Origin: Mariprofundus erugo
GTDB lineage: Bacteria > Pseudomonadota > Zetaproteobacteria > Mariprofundales > Mariprofundaceae
Length of the DNA stretch: 64,000 bases
Direction: 5' to 3'
Assembly: GCF_005818865.1 (NCBI RefSeq)
Contig: NZ_VBRY01000009.1
Span: 1-64,000 of the forward strand
Shown here in pieces: positions 7,646 to 15,880 of this stretch (position 1 is the first letter of the stretch; the number at the start of each line of letters is the position of its first letter). Position numbers and translations under genes: made by a program. The notes beneath the pieces are model-generated. The model did no database searches and had not been told where the DNA came from. It saw only the letters and a program-made list of their open reading frames with translations.

Positions 7646-8971
7646 TCAAGCCCCCGGTGCAAAATGCGTCACATCAAATACGGCTGACCAGCCATGATCC
7701 CCGCTGGCATACACACGGAAACGATAAAGCCCTTTTGGCAGCGCCTCATCAATATGGAGCTCAACATCCTTGCGGCCGGCAGTATCAAAATGAATGGTCG
7801 AAGCCTGCAACTGATAATGGGCGGGTTCAAGACCTTCTATACGCAAGGTGATATCTGTCGGATGGTACAGCTTGTGCGCAATATTGATACGATAATCGAG
7901 CACTTTCGCTCCCTGCCAGGCCTCGCTGCGATATACAGAGAACTCATCGCTCTGATAACCGACAATGCCGATGACAAAGAACACGGCTCCGGCAACTGTC
8001 GCCAGGGAAGAGACACGGGCACGGGCAAAAAATGAGGCAACAGAGCCCATCTTCCCCGAGCTGCGTCCTTTCACTTTATCCCGTTCACCAATCGCAAAAC
8101 TCAACAAACCGGGACCGGCCAGTTTCTTGCTCTTTGCATGCAGCTCATCACAGGCGGTCACACACTCACCACAATTCACGCAGGAGTCGAACACCTCGGT
8201 CTGCCGCGGATCAATCTCCAGAAAACATGAGTCGACACAGTAATGACAGGTGGCGCAATGATCACTGCGCGTTTCATCATACTTGATATGCAGTGTTTCT
8301 TTGGTTTTAAATGAGTGTTGCCACACTCGATAAATGCACATGTACTTGCACATCAGGTGACGAATCACCGCAATATCGAGCATGAACACAGCGACACAGA
8401 CAAAGTAAATCCAGTGCAGCGAGCCGGCCAGCCGCTCATCTTCCGAAAAGGTAATCAACGACCAGATTGCCGATGGCTCATAGAAATAGAGCAACGGGAT
8501 CAGGGCAAAGAACATGGCCGGAATCAACAGCCCGATTGCCAGCACCACATAATTCCACCAGGACTTTTTCCGACTGGCCACCTGCATGCGCTTGCCGCTC
8601 AGATCCATCATCTGGGCACGACGACCGAGCAATTTCTCCGTCAGCATATTGGCATACTCGGATACGGTATTCTGCGGACACATCCAGCCACAAAATACCG
8701 AGCCGACCAGCGAGTACATCATGATCAGCAGGCTGGCAACAAAGACCCAGAAGCCCATGATAATAAAAATATCGGAAAACCAGACCTGGCGGTCCAGCAG
8801 AATCACACCACCGGCCTGAGGATCAATCCGGAACAGACCGCTCAGCGGAATCGCCACCAGTATCAACAGCGTCAGGTACTGAACCGCCCTTCTCGCCGGG
8901 TGCAGAACCGTTGCGCCCGGCACATGCTCCTGTCGGACAGGTATTTTTTTCAGAGCATCATTTGCAGACAT
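7646..8971 (-). CDS. ccoG: cbb3 oxidase accessory protein CcoG (RdxA/FixG)
   Basis: A membrane iron-sulfur protein that takes part in copper delivery during cbb3 oxidase assembly. The 441-aa protein has N-terminal helices, a CGWMCPQNTVSEY motif near residue 94, and the ferredoxin-like cluster region with CATCHYC and CVNCGEC near residues 239-272. A further helix is followed by the immunoglobulin-like C-terminal domain typical of the family. It heads the operon that continues with the two-helix protein, two small cytochromes and a lipoprotein. The full ccoNO genes lie about 8 kb upstream on the same strand, not directly adjacent as is common. Confidence 0.95.
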   Translation of the reverse strand: MSANDALKKIPVRQEHVPGATVLHPARRAVQYLTLLILVAIPLSGLFRIDPQAGGVILLDRQVWFSDIFIIMGFWVFVASLLIMMYSLVGSVFCGWMCPQNTVSEYANMLTEKLLGRRAQMMDLSGKRMQVASRKKSWWNYVVLAIGLLIPAMFFALIPLLYFYEPSAIWSLITFSEDERLAGSLHWIYFVCVAVFMLDIAVIRHLMCKYMCIYRVWQHSFKTKETLHIKYDETRSDHCATCHYCVDSCFLEIDPRQTEVFDSCVNCGECVTACDELHAKSKKLAGPGLLSFAIGERDKVKGRSSGKMGSVASFFARARVSSLATVAGAVFFVIGIVGYQSDEFSVYRSEAWQGAKVLDYRINIAHKLYHPTDITLRIEGLEPAHYQLQASTIHFDTAGRKDVELHIDEALPKGLYRFRVYASGDHGWSAVFDVTHFAPGA

Positions 8972-8980
8972 CGGCCAATA

Positions 8981-11590
8981 TTATCGTTTACTGATATATT
9001 TAGCCAGCGGACTTATCGCCTGCAAGCGACGATGCCACACCTCTGCGGCAACCGCATCACCCTGCTGCTCATCAAGCAGCATCATGGCACGCATGGCCTG
9101 TTCATGATCAGGGCGCATGGCAAGTATGCGTTCAAGTGCCTGGCGCCGACTCATGCCTGAAGAGGTCGCCCGCTCCAGACTGTCATACATGCGATCAGCC
9201 AGTGCAAAGGCTGGCCAGCGATCATCCGCATTCGCCCGATGGGCAAGCCGGGCCATTTCAACCACCCGTCGCTCATCCCCCTCAAGCTCGGCCATCCACA
9301 AGCGGACATCAAGTGCGGTTGCGACACGCGCCCGCTTCAGCAGCTCACCCTCTGCAGCCGGCACGCCAAGGCGATCAAATGCCTGACGATCTTCGGCCCG
9401 CCACGACAACAGCCAGCGCCACATGGCCACCATATCGATACCCTGACCGTAACGAACCTTTGGCAAACTGAACTCGATGACCGGCACCCATTCATCCTGC
9501 ACCCGGCCTGAAATCGAGGGAATCTCACCCCAATAACGACCAAGCCAGCTCCACAACCCCTCATGCCCTGTCTGCTCAGACTGTTGTGCAACATCCAGTT
9601 GCTGATATCGAGCCAGCAATGCAGGGACGGCCGGGAATGGACCGTTAAAGCCAACCAGCGCAATACGATAACCATCGACAAACAGTGAGGCATGCTCAAA
9701 CACCGCTGCAAATGTATGCATCACCACCTTGAGTGAATCGATATCGAATTGATTGAGTGCCAGCCACTGAACAAACACCCCGCCATCATTCAGCCGCTGC
9801 CTCGCCCGCTGAAACTCCTGTATCGAAAGCAGGTTGGCACGCCCGACCATATCCGGATGAAACAGATCACCGACAATCACATCATACTGATGATTATCGG
9901 TACGTAAAAATCGACGGGCATCATCATGAACGATCCGCATTTCAGTGGCGACCCCGCCATTCACAGGCTCAAACCAGTGATCTGCGGCCAAAATCGCGCC
10001 GGCAGAAAGCTCGACGGCCGTACGCTGCAATCCGGCAAAGGGAAGAGATCCGGACGCCGTCACCCCTGTACCCAAACCGAGAAACAGCACTGAGCGCGGA
10101 TCAGGATGCAGCAGCAGCGGCAGTCGGGCCTGATTTTTCTGCACCGTCACAGCTGTCGGGTCGCTGGAGGCATCCATACGCTGCAGATCTGATAACAGCA
10201 CCCGTTGCCCGTTTGCCTGCTCAACCACATGGGTCAGAGATACAGCGTCCTCATAAACAGAGAGATCAGTCGAGCCGGACAATGCCGGCAGCAAGGCCGC
10301 GACTGCCGGCAACTGACGCACAGGCCAGCAGAGCACAAGCAGCAGTGGCAGCGCCAGCCAGATGCGGCGACCTGACGCCCAGCGCATACCACAAAGCATC
10401 AGCAACAGCGCGGCAGCACAGATGGACATCGCTGTACCAAGCCACGGCAACAGCACAAAACCGGCCAGCAGTGCTCCTGCTGCCGCCCCCACGCTGTTGG
10501 CACCATACCACCAGCCGCCGGCATTCATCTGCCGGTCTGCGAAATGACTGGCCAACAGAGGCAGCCATGCCCCGAGCATCAGGGTGACCGGCAGGGTGAG
10601 CAGCGCGACCACCCCGCCCTGGGCAACCATTGCCCCTGCCAATGAACCAAATGCATGGTCGGCCGCCCACTGACTCACGTGTGGCAGTGCATATTGCGCC
10701 ACCACTGCAGCTGCAGCCGCAGCCACGGGCATGACATTAAGCCAACGCCGGACATCCGCCCTGCGAGCCAATAAACTCCCGATACCAATTCCGGCAAGAT
10801 AAACCAGTAGCAACACAGCCAGAATATATTCCGTACGCAACAGCACCATGCCATATTCACGGGTCCAGAGCACCTCGAGCATCAGTGCTGCGGCCCCGAT
10901 ACCCGCATAGGCCAGCAGATCAACCCATGCAGGGCGAGTCACCGACGACTCCGCGACCACATCCGGCTCGGCCCGATTGATAAGTCTGCGGGAGAGTAGC
11001 CAGCCACCAGCGGCAACAGCCACACCGATCGATGCAACGACCCACAGGGATATCTGCCAGCCAAAAACAGGCAACAGCGCAAGCGGTAAGATGGCGCCGA
11101 TAGCCCCACCCAGGGCGTTCACACCATACATGGAGGCAAGCGAGATATTCAGAGCCGATGCCGCCCTCAGGGCGAGAGGAAATGCCAGCCCCATGGCAAT
11201 GGCAGGCGGAAACAGCAGCAGCATCACCCCGCCCCCCTGCAGTCCCTGCCAGCCCGAGAGCGCCAGTCCATGGCCAAGCTGCAGCAGCCCGGCATCCACC
11301 GCTGGCATCACCCACGGCAACAGCAAGGCATAAATCGCAACCGCCCCCTCAAGCATGGCCAGAAAAACCAGCGCACGAGCCGGTTGCAAGCGGAGTGTGT
11401 GTGCAGTAAGAAGAAAGCTGCCTATGCCGAGTCCGGCCATAAATGCCGCCACGGTAAAGACGACACCGAAAATACTGATGCCGAACATCAGCGACAGCAT
11501 GCGGGTCCACAACACTTCATAAGCAAGTGCTGTGATACCTGTTGCACCGTAAAGCATCAGCAACAACAGGGCAGGGACACGCATGTTCAT
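8981..11590 (-). CDS. fused multi-helix membrane / spermidine-synthase-like protein
   Basis: 869 aa. Residues 1-420 hold about 12-14 hydrophobic helices of the kind fused to spermidine-synthase domains, and residues 430-690 hold a Rossmann-fold aminopropyltransferase-like domain (FLGLGTGVTASG near 503, and VIVGDLFHP near 572). A helical C-terminal region with repeat-like character follows. The substrate is unknown; such fusions are widespread and have no settled role. It ends 10 bp before ccoG, so it is likely co-transcribed with it. The link with oxidase assembly is inferred from position. Confidence 0.85.
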   Translation of the reverse strand: MNMRVPALLLLMLYGATGITALAYEVLWTRMLSLMFGISIFGVVFTVAAFMAGLGIGSFLLTAHTLRLQPARALVFLAMLEGAVAIYALLLPWVMPAVDAGLLQLGHGLALSGWQGLQGGGVMLLLFPPAIAMGLAFPLALRAASALNISLASMYGVNALGGAIGAILPLALLPVFGWQISLWVVASIGVAVAAGGWLLSRRLINRAEPDVVAESSVTRPAWVDLLAYAGIGAAALMLEVLWTREYGMVLLRTEYILAVLLLVYLAGIGIGSLLARRADVRRWLNVMPVAAAAAAVVAQYALPHVSQWAADHAFGSLAGAMVAQGGVVALLTLPVTLMLGAWLPLLASHFADRQMNAGGWWYGANSVGAAAGALLAGFVLLPWLGTAMSICAAALLLMLCGMRWASGRRIWLALPLLLVLCWPVRQLPAVAALLPALSGSTDLSVYEDAVSLTHVVEQANGQRVLLSDLQRMDASSDPTAVTVQKNQARLPLLLHPDPRSVLFLGLGTGVTASGSLPFAGLQRTAVELSAGAILAADHWFEPVNGGVATEMRIVHDDARRFLRTDNHQYDVIVGDLFHPDMVGRANLLSIQEFQRARQRLNDGGVFVQWLALNQFDIDSLKVVMHTFAAVFEHASLFVDGYRIALVGFNGPFPAVPALLARYQQLDVAQQSEQTGHEGLWSWLGRYWGEIPSISGRVQDEWVPVIEFSLPKVRYGQGIDMVAMWRWLLSWRAEDRQAFDRLGVPAAEGELLKRARVATALDVRLWMAELEGDERRVVEMARLAHRANADDRWPAFALADRMYDSLERATSSGMSRRQALERILAMRPDHEQAMRAMMLLDEQQGDAVAAEVWHRRLQAISPLAKYISKR

Positions 11591-11641
11591 GGCCGCAACA
11601 GGTCTACGCGATTAACAAACGGAGTGCTGTCGCGAGTGAGG

Positions 11642-12007
11642 TCAGTATGGCCAGAACCAGGCGATGGATGTAGCCGCATGCGCGGCTGCAAGCGTCAGAC
11701 TGAGTCCGGCAAAAATCATATGGGCGAGAAAGACATCCTTGTCAAAAAACACCATTGAAATACCGAGAATACCAGTGGTCAGCAACAGCACCAGCAAGGC
11801 AATACCCATCATAAAGAGAATCTGATGCTTGCGCTGTGTATCAATTTTCCGCTGCGGGCTGACTTCATCATCGTCATTAAACTGCTGCATCACGGCTTCA
11901 GCCGTGGTTTCAGTCTGCGCCTGAGTACCTGCAGTGGCTGCGCATGACACCGACGGCAGCAGCATCATGGCAAAACATACAAACAGCGCCTGCATCAGTT
12001 TAGACAT
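11642..12007 (-). CDS. membrane protein with signal peptide and two C-terminal helices
   Basis: 121 aa: a signal peptide (to about residue 24), a polar acidic stretch with NDDDEVSPQRK, then two hydrophobic helices near residues 62-85 and 93-115. I do not recognise a family. The start at 12007 is chosen because it overlaps the stop of the upstream gene (ATGTCTAA) and has AAGG upstream; a longer reading to 12037 is less likely. It is the last gene of the minus-strand unit beginning at 14947. Confidence 0.7.
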   Translation of the reverse strand: MSKLMQALFVCFAMMLLPSVSCAATAGTQAQTETTAEAVMQQFNDDDEVSPQRKIDTQRKHQILFMMGIALLVLLLTTGILGISMVFFDKDVFLAHMIFAGLSLTLAAAHAATSIAWFWPY

Positions 12008-12230
12008 GGTCCTTGCCCTCTTCATCTTTCTCATCACCGCGCAATGCCTGACGCCAGTGCAAAATGGCAGACAGGATCATCGGGGCAAAAACCAGAAAGA
12101 AAAGAAATATAAAAATGAACCATGGCGTATCAATCGTGACATGCAGGAATCGATAACTGTCCACAGCCCATGCACTGGCCGGCGCAAAGACCGCCACAAT
12201 AGCCAGCATACTACGCCAAATCAGATACAT
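12000..12230 (-). CDS. 76-aa membrane protein of unknown function
   Basis: 76 aa with a signal-like N-terminus, one clear helix (about residues 36-57) and a charged C-terminus. Its ribosome site AAGGAG lies inside the last codons of the upstream NirV-like gene and its stop overlaps the next start by eight bases, so it is translationally embedded in the operon. No family is recognised. It probably belongs to the same membrane complex as its neighbours. Confidence 0.7.
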   Translation of the reverse strand: MYLIWRSMLAIVAVFAPASAWAVDSYRFLHVTIDTPWFIFIFLFFLVFAPMILSAILHWRQALRGDEKDEEGKDHV

Positions 12231-12232
12231 GT

Positions 12233-13273
12233 TTATTTCTCCTTAGCCGGTTCAACATCCATTGCGCACCGGAAACCGAAAAAGTCCGATGCATAGTTGG
12301 GAAGTGCATAGTTTCTGTGGTAACTGGTTGTAGAGATCGGGTCGCTCTTCCATGAACCACCGCGCATCACGCGATAAATAAGCTCTTCCTGCTCATCACT
12401 GCCGCGCTGATAGTTCGGATCGAGCGCCTTCGGCTCAAACACTTCCTGCCTGGCTCCGGTACCCGGATACGGGGCAAACTGATCGGCCACCCACTGCTGC
12501 ACATTGCCGGCCATATCCATTACACCATATACACTGGCACCCTGAGGATACTGGTTAACCGGCGTGGTATGGCGCACCTTGTAATAGGTATTGAGATTAT
12601 CAGGATTCATCTCATTGCCCCATGGCCAGCGACGCCCGTCAGTGCCACGGGCGGCCTTTTCCCATTCAGCCTCGGTCGGCAACCGCTTTCCTACCCAGGC
12701 GCAATAGTCACGGGCGTTATACCATGAAATCATGGTCACTGGATGCATCGCCATGCCGGCGGCAATATGGCCGTCAGTCCATTCCAGTGGCGGACGATAT
12801 TTCTTGGCCGCAACAAATCGGGCGTACTCAGCCTGTGTCACCAGATACTTGTCGATCTTGTAGGCCGGCATGCGCACCTGATGTGCAGGCCTGTTCTCAT
12901 CGTTCGTACGCGGATCATCACTACCCATGGTAAATACACCGGCAGGAACCGTGATCATCCAGGCAAGATCACGCCATTGCTCATCGGACAACAGTGCCTG
13001 TGCTTCCTCGACCGAGTAACCGGAGGTATTACCGCCTCTCTTCTCGTGTGAATCCTGACGATGCAACTCCTCACCGGCAGCTCTGATGTGCTGCTGCATG
13101 TCGGCGGCATCATAACTGGCCTTGGCCTGCATCTCGTTCAGACGCATGGAGCCAAGCTCCATCACATGCAGCGAACCTCCGATCATGGCTGCAGCAATGC
13201 AGGTGATCAGGGTCGCCATCAGCATGCTCTTACGTCGGCGACGCTGAGCCGGAGTAATGGGCGAGCGTTTCAT
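12233..13273 (-). CDS. membrane-anchored SUMF1/NirV-fold protein without catalytic cysteines
   Basis: 346 aa: one N-terminal helix (about residues 17-38), a coiled linker, then a formylglycine-generating-enzyme (SUMF1) fold from about residue 105, with VPAGVFTMGSDD, GKRLPTEAEWEKAARG, WPWGNE, DMAGNVQQWVAD and RVMRGGSW. In true formylglycine generators a cysteine pair follows RGGS; here that segment has none, so the enzyme activity is unlikely. NirV, found beside nitrite reductase genes, is a known member with this fold. The gene overlaps its upstream neighbour as ATGA. It is probably an assembly or structural factor exposed to the periplasm. Confidence 0.88.
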   Translation of the reverse strand: MKRSPITPAQRRRRKSMLMATLITCIAAAMIGGSLHVMELGSMRLNEMQAKASYDAADMQQHIRAAGEELHRQDSHEKRGGNTSGYSVEEAQALLSDEQWRDLAWMITVPAGVFTMGSDDPRTNDENRPAHQVRMPAYKIDKYLVTQAEYARFVAAKKYRPPLEWTDGHIAAGMAMHPVTMISWYNARDYCAWVGKRLPTEAEWEKAARGTDGRRWPWGNEMNPDNLNTYYKVRHTTPVNQYPQGASVYGVMDMAGNVQQWVADQFAPYPGTGARQEVFEPKALDPNYQRGSDEQEELIYRVMRGGSWKSDPISTTSYHRNYALPNYASDFFGFRCAMDVEPAKEK

Positions 13274-13827
13274 ACACTGGTTCGATCAGAAGCGGCAGCA
13301 CTTTGCTGCGAATCAGCCTGATCATCAGGCAACGGTACGGCATCCGGCGCAGGCCCGTATCGATGAAACCAGCCGGTCCTTCTGCGCACGAAAATTTCAC
13401 CCAGAAATCCGCCCACAGCACAAAACTCCATCTGCAAGATGATAAAGACCACCCACAAGCCGATTGGAAGCAAGTGAGTACCTTCAGGCAACTGTGTGTG
13501 AAGACTCTGGTAATAACTGATCAACAGCACAGCGGCCGGCGGGAAATGGGCAAGATATTTACCGCCATAACCATACACCATACCGATCACAATCCCTGTT
13601 GTGACAGGAAGCAGGGTCATCGCCAGAATCCAGCTGGCATTAAAGGTGGCAATACCCGAAAACCAGTCCAGATGGACATCGAGCAGATCAAGACCGGTCT
13701 GCATCATCGCACCACCGATGGCGAAGCCTGTGACCCCTCTCAACAGAGGGGAGCCCCACTGCGGGCGCATCACGTCCATCGCTGCTTCCGGATTGTTTAC
13801 ATCTACCTTCTCATCTGGCTGCTTCAT
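13270..13827 (-). CDS. multi-helix membrane protein of unknown function
   Basis: 185 aa with about four hydrophobic helices between residues 28 and 150 and a polar C-terminal tail. Histidines occur near the ends of helices (DVHLDW, LAHFPP, SLHTQ, GTHLLP). No family is recognised. It overlaps its neighbours at both ends (TGATG with the cytochrome upstream, ATGA with the NirV-like gene downstream), so all three are surely made together. It may be the membrane partner of the anchored cytochrome. Confidence 0.75.
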   Translation of the reverse strand: MKQPDEKVDVNNPEAAMDVMRPQWGSPLLRGVTGFAIGGAMMQTGLDLLDVHLDWFSGIATFNASWILAMTLLPVTTGIVIGMVYGYGGKYLAHFPPAAVLLISYYQSLHTQLPEGTHLLPIGLWVVFIILQMEFCAVGGFLGEIFVRRRTGWFHRYGPAPDAVPLPDDQADSQQSAAASDRTSV

Positions 13828-14321
13828 CAGTTACCCATCAGTTTTTTCTGCTCAGCCTCACGCGTCTGATCAAGATACCAGCCACGGACTTTCAGGCTGG
13901 CGAAGTAGGCCGCCAGCAAGCGGCGATCATCCTCTGACAGTTTTGCGTAGGATGGCATGCGGTACTTCTCTTTAAGTCGACTTGGCAAAATCGACTGGGG
14001 ATTTTCACTGGAGAAATAGTTGTAGAGCCACTCTTCGGTGCGCAGTGAACCAATGCCATCAAGACTGGGAGCAGGCACTGTGTCATACATATTTTTCACA
14101 GCCCATATCTTGTGACAGCTTCTGCACTGCAACTGCTTGTATAGCTCCGTACCGGAACGGACGAGTGCGGCATCAGCCGTGGTATAATACGGCAGCCCTT
14201 TCTCGCTCTCATCCGGTTTACCCGGATGAATCATGGACTGCACCACTGCAACGATAAATACACCGGCAAGTAACAGAATGGCCGTATTGACTACAGCCAT
14301 CCACGGAATTTTTTTCAACAT
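13827..14321 (-). CDS. membrane-anchored monohaem cytochrome c (NorC-like layout)
   Basis: 164 aa: an N-terminal helix (residues 9-31) and one periplasmic cytochrome c domain with CRSCH near residue 66, LDGIGSLRTEEWLYNYF near 88-104 and the likely ligand in YRMPSY near 121. The segment around LDGIG is clearly similar to the cytochrome at 23097-23699, so the two are paralogues. A single anchor followed by one haem c domain is the layout of NorC. It overlaps the CcoS-like gene as TAATG. Confidence 0.88.
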   Translation of the reverse strand: MLKKIPWMAVVNTAILLLAGVFIVAVVQSMIHPGKPDESEKGLPYYTTADAALVRSGTELYKQLQCRSCHKIWAVKNMYDTVPAPSLDGIGSLRTEEWLYNYFSSENPQSILPSRLKEKYRMPSYAKLSEDDRRLLAAYFASLKVRGWYLDQTREAEQKKLMGN

Positions 14322-14596
14322 TAGAAGTTCTGATCCCTGGCTGCAGCCTCACGTGCATCCTGAAGCTCTTTACGACGGGCTTCCTGCCTGGTGTTTACAT
14401 CCTGATATTTGGCGAACTCTTCCGCACTCATTTTATCTTTATCATTCTCATCAAATACGAGGTATTTGATATCTTCATCAAACTGTTCGTTATTAGCTGC
14501 CCAGCGAATACCGAAAACAACACCCACCAGAATGGCAGCGCCACTGATCAGCCAGATATAGATGGTCCAGCCATCCTGTAGTTCAATTCCAAACAT
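14321..14596 (-). CDS. CcoS/FixS-like oxidase maturation protein, extended
   Basis: 91 aa: a helix near residues 10-30 followed by AANNEQFDEDIKYLVFDEND, which matches the CcoS signature (a helix, then Q[FY]DD and a ...LFD stretch). CcoS is needed for haem and copper insertion into CcoN. Known CcoS proteins are about 50-60 aa; here about 35 extra charged residues follow, probably a coiled coil. It has a good ribosome site (GGAGG). Assignment rests on one short motif and context. Confidence 0.7.
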   Translation of the reverse strand: MFGIELQDGWTIYIWLISGAAILVGVVFGIRWAANNEQFDEDIKYLVFDENDKDKMSAEEFAKYQDVNTRQEARRKELQDAREAAARDQNF

Positions 14597-14629
14597 TTAA
14601 TACCTCCAGATGGATAGCGGATTGTTCAT

Positions 14630-14947
14630 TCAGAACAAAAATCCGTCAAGCAATTGCAATGCTGCAAAGGCGATCGCAGCAATCACCCCAAGCACAATCA
14701 TGCCCAGCAGCACCTTTTCTCCGGTTTTGAGACCCGCCCCTTTGGTTGTACGGGCATAGGCAACGATAATGCCAAGAAAAACAGCAATCGCGACCATCAT
14801 GAAGATAAAGATACCGACACTGTACCCCTGACTACGCATGCTTTCGATACCAAGATCAAAAGATTGCCCTGTTCCATCTTCAGCAAACACTGGTGATGAC
14901 AACAGCAGGGTATATGCAAGCAGAAATGTCCGGGCCATTTTTTGCAT
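14630..14947 (-). CDS. signal-peptide membrane protein heading the CcoS/cytochrome unit
   Basis: 105 aa with a signal peptide ending FAEDG (about residue 23), then two helices near residues 42-63 and 77-102. No family is recognised. The start at 14947 follows GGAGT; a longer upstream reading lacks a ribosome site. It begins about 65 bp after the terminator of the ccoNO transcript, so it opens a new unit that runs to 11642. Confidence 0.65.
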   Translation of the reverse strand: MQKMARTFLLAYTLLLSSPVFAEDGTGQSFDLGIESMRSQGYSVGIFIFMMVAIAVFLGIIVAYARTTKGAGLKTGEKVLLGMIVLGVIAAIAFAALQLLDGFLF

Positions 14948-15010
14948 AGTTACTCCATCAATAAGCTTGGCGCATGTTACAGCATACGCACAACAACACC
15001 ACACTTTGCC

Positions 15011-15043
15011 AAAAAGAAAAACGCCGCCCTTGCGGACGGCGTT
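15011..15043 (-). terminator. Rho-independent terminator of the ccoNO transcript
   Basis: On the minus strand, ACGCCGTCCGCAAGGGCGGCGT is followed by TTTTCTTTTT. It lies 22 bp past the stop of the CcoQ-like gene and separates the oxidase genes from the next unit. Confidence 0.92.
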
Positions 15044-15064
15044 TCTTTACTGCAATTGAACCAC

Positions 15065-15199
15065 TCAGAACGTGTTCTTACGTGGATCAGGTGTACCCTT
15101 CTTATGCTTATCAACAAACAGACCGTAAATCACCGGCACCAGCAATGCAATCGCAATAACAAGTGCACCTGCGAACTGCGGATTATCCATATTAATCAT
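15065..15199 (-). CDS. 44-aa CcoQ-like small subunit
   Basis: 44 aa: one helix (about residues 9-28) followed by a basic tail with VDKHKKGTPDPRKNTF. It is the last gene of the ccoN-ccoO unit, 13 bp after the CcoP-like stop, with AAGGAG before the ATG, followed by a strong terminator. Position and shape match CcoQ (FixQ), the small stabilising subunit of cbb3 oxidases; sequence alone is too short to prove it. Confidence 0.75.
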   Translation of the reverse strand: MINMDNPQFAGALVIAIALLVPVIYGLFVDKHKKGTPDPRKNTF

Positions 15200-15211
15200 A
15201 CTCTAATCTCC

Positions 15212-15865
15212 TTAATGCGCGATGGTGTGGTCTGGGCGCCATGAGAAGTGCGGCAGACGTTTAACAGTGATGATTACAGCGATACAGAAGATGATGAACC
15301 ACCAAACTGCAATGGTGTAACCCTTGTCCCACCAAGGCTGCTTCGCAACGATCGTGCCATCTGGCTGAATGTTGAAGAAGTTAGCCTTGACCACTTCAGC
15401 ACCAATCACGGTGTACTCTTCCAGATCGACGCCTGCATGCTGCAGTTCAACAATCTGTGGAGCGACTACGCGCAGCTGATCGAGATCGATCGGGTGCTGT
15501 GCACGCTGGAAGGTGTATGGAGAATCAAAGTGAGCAAGAGAATCTTCGATCATGGCCATTGCACGATGATTTGCTTCATCGTGGGTAATGGACTTGTCGT
15601 TCATCACTTCCTGCACCATGGTGGAGTTCATCAGTGCAACATAGTCCGCATAAATCGCAGCGCTTGGACGCTGACCATACAGCGGGAAGGTAATTGCCAT
15701 CGCAGTGAAGTAGGTCAGCAGCAGAAGACCGATTACCGGGCGCGGCAGCGGATTGTTGTTCTCCGCGATACCACCGAGGCTCTCGTGCTCCCATACGTGC
15801 TGAGCATCCTTGTTCTGATCAGCTGTTGATAGCGAATGCAGCGGGCGTGAAAATGTCCATGCCAT
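15212..15865 (-). CDS. CcoP-like subunit lacking haem c domains
   Basis: 217 aa. Residues 22-40 carry HVWEHESLGGIAENNNPLPR, the signature that precedes the helix in CcoP (typically HVWDG...NNPLPRWW). A helix follows (about 42-60), then a periplasmic domain of about 110 residues, and a second helix near 180-205. No CXXCH occurs anywhere, whereas normal CcoP has two haem c groups. It sits in the ccoP position, 15 bp after ccoO, with AGGGAGG upstream. Separate cytochromes in the cluster may take over the missing haem domains. Confidence 0.8.
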   Translation of the reverse strand: MAWTFSRPLHSLSTADQNKDAQHVWEHESLGGIAENNNPLPRPVIGLLLLTYFTAMAITFPLYGQRPSAAIYADYVALMNSTMVQEVMNDKSITHDEANHRAMAMIEDSLAHFDSPYTFQRAQHPIDLDQLRVVAPQIVELQHAGVDLEEYTVIGAEVVKANFFNIQPDGTIVAKQPWWDKGYTIAVWWFIIFCIAVIITVKRLPHFSWRPDHTIAH

Positions 15866-15880
15866 ATTAATTATCCTCCC

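Noticed and set aside
12233-13273. Active formylglycine-generating enzyme
   Set aside because: The segment after RGGS has no cysteine, and no sulfatase gene is in the window.
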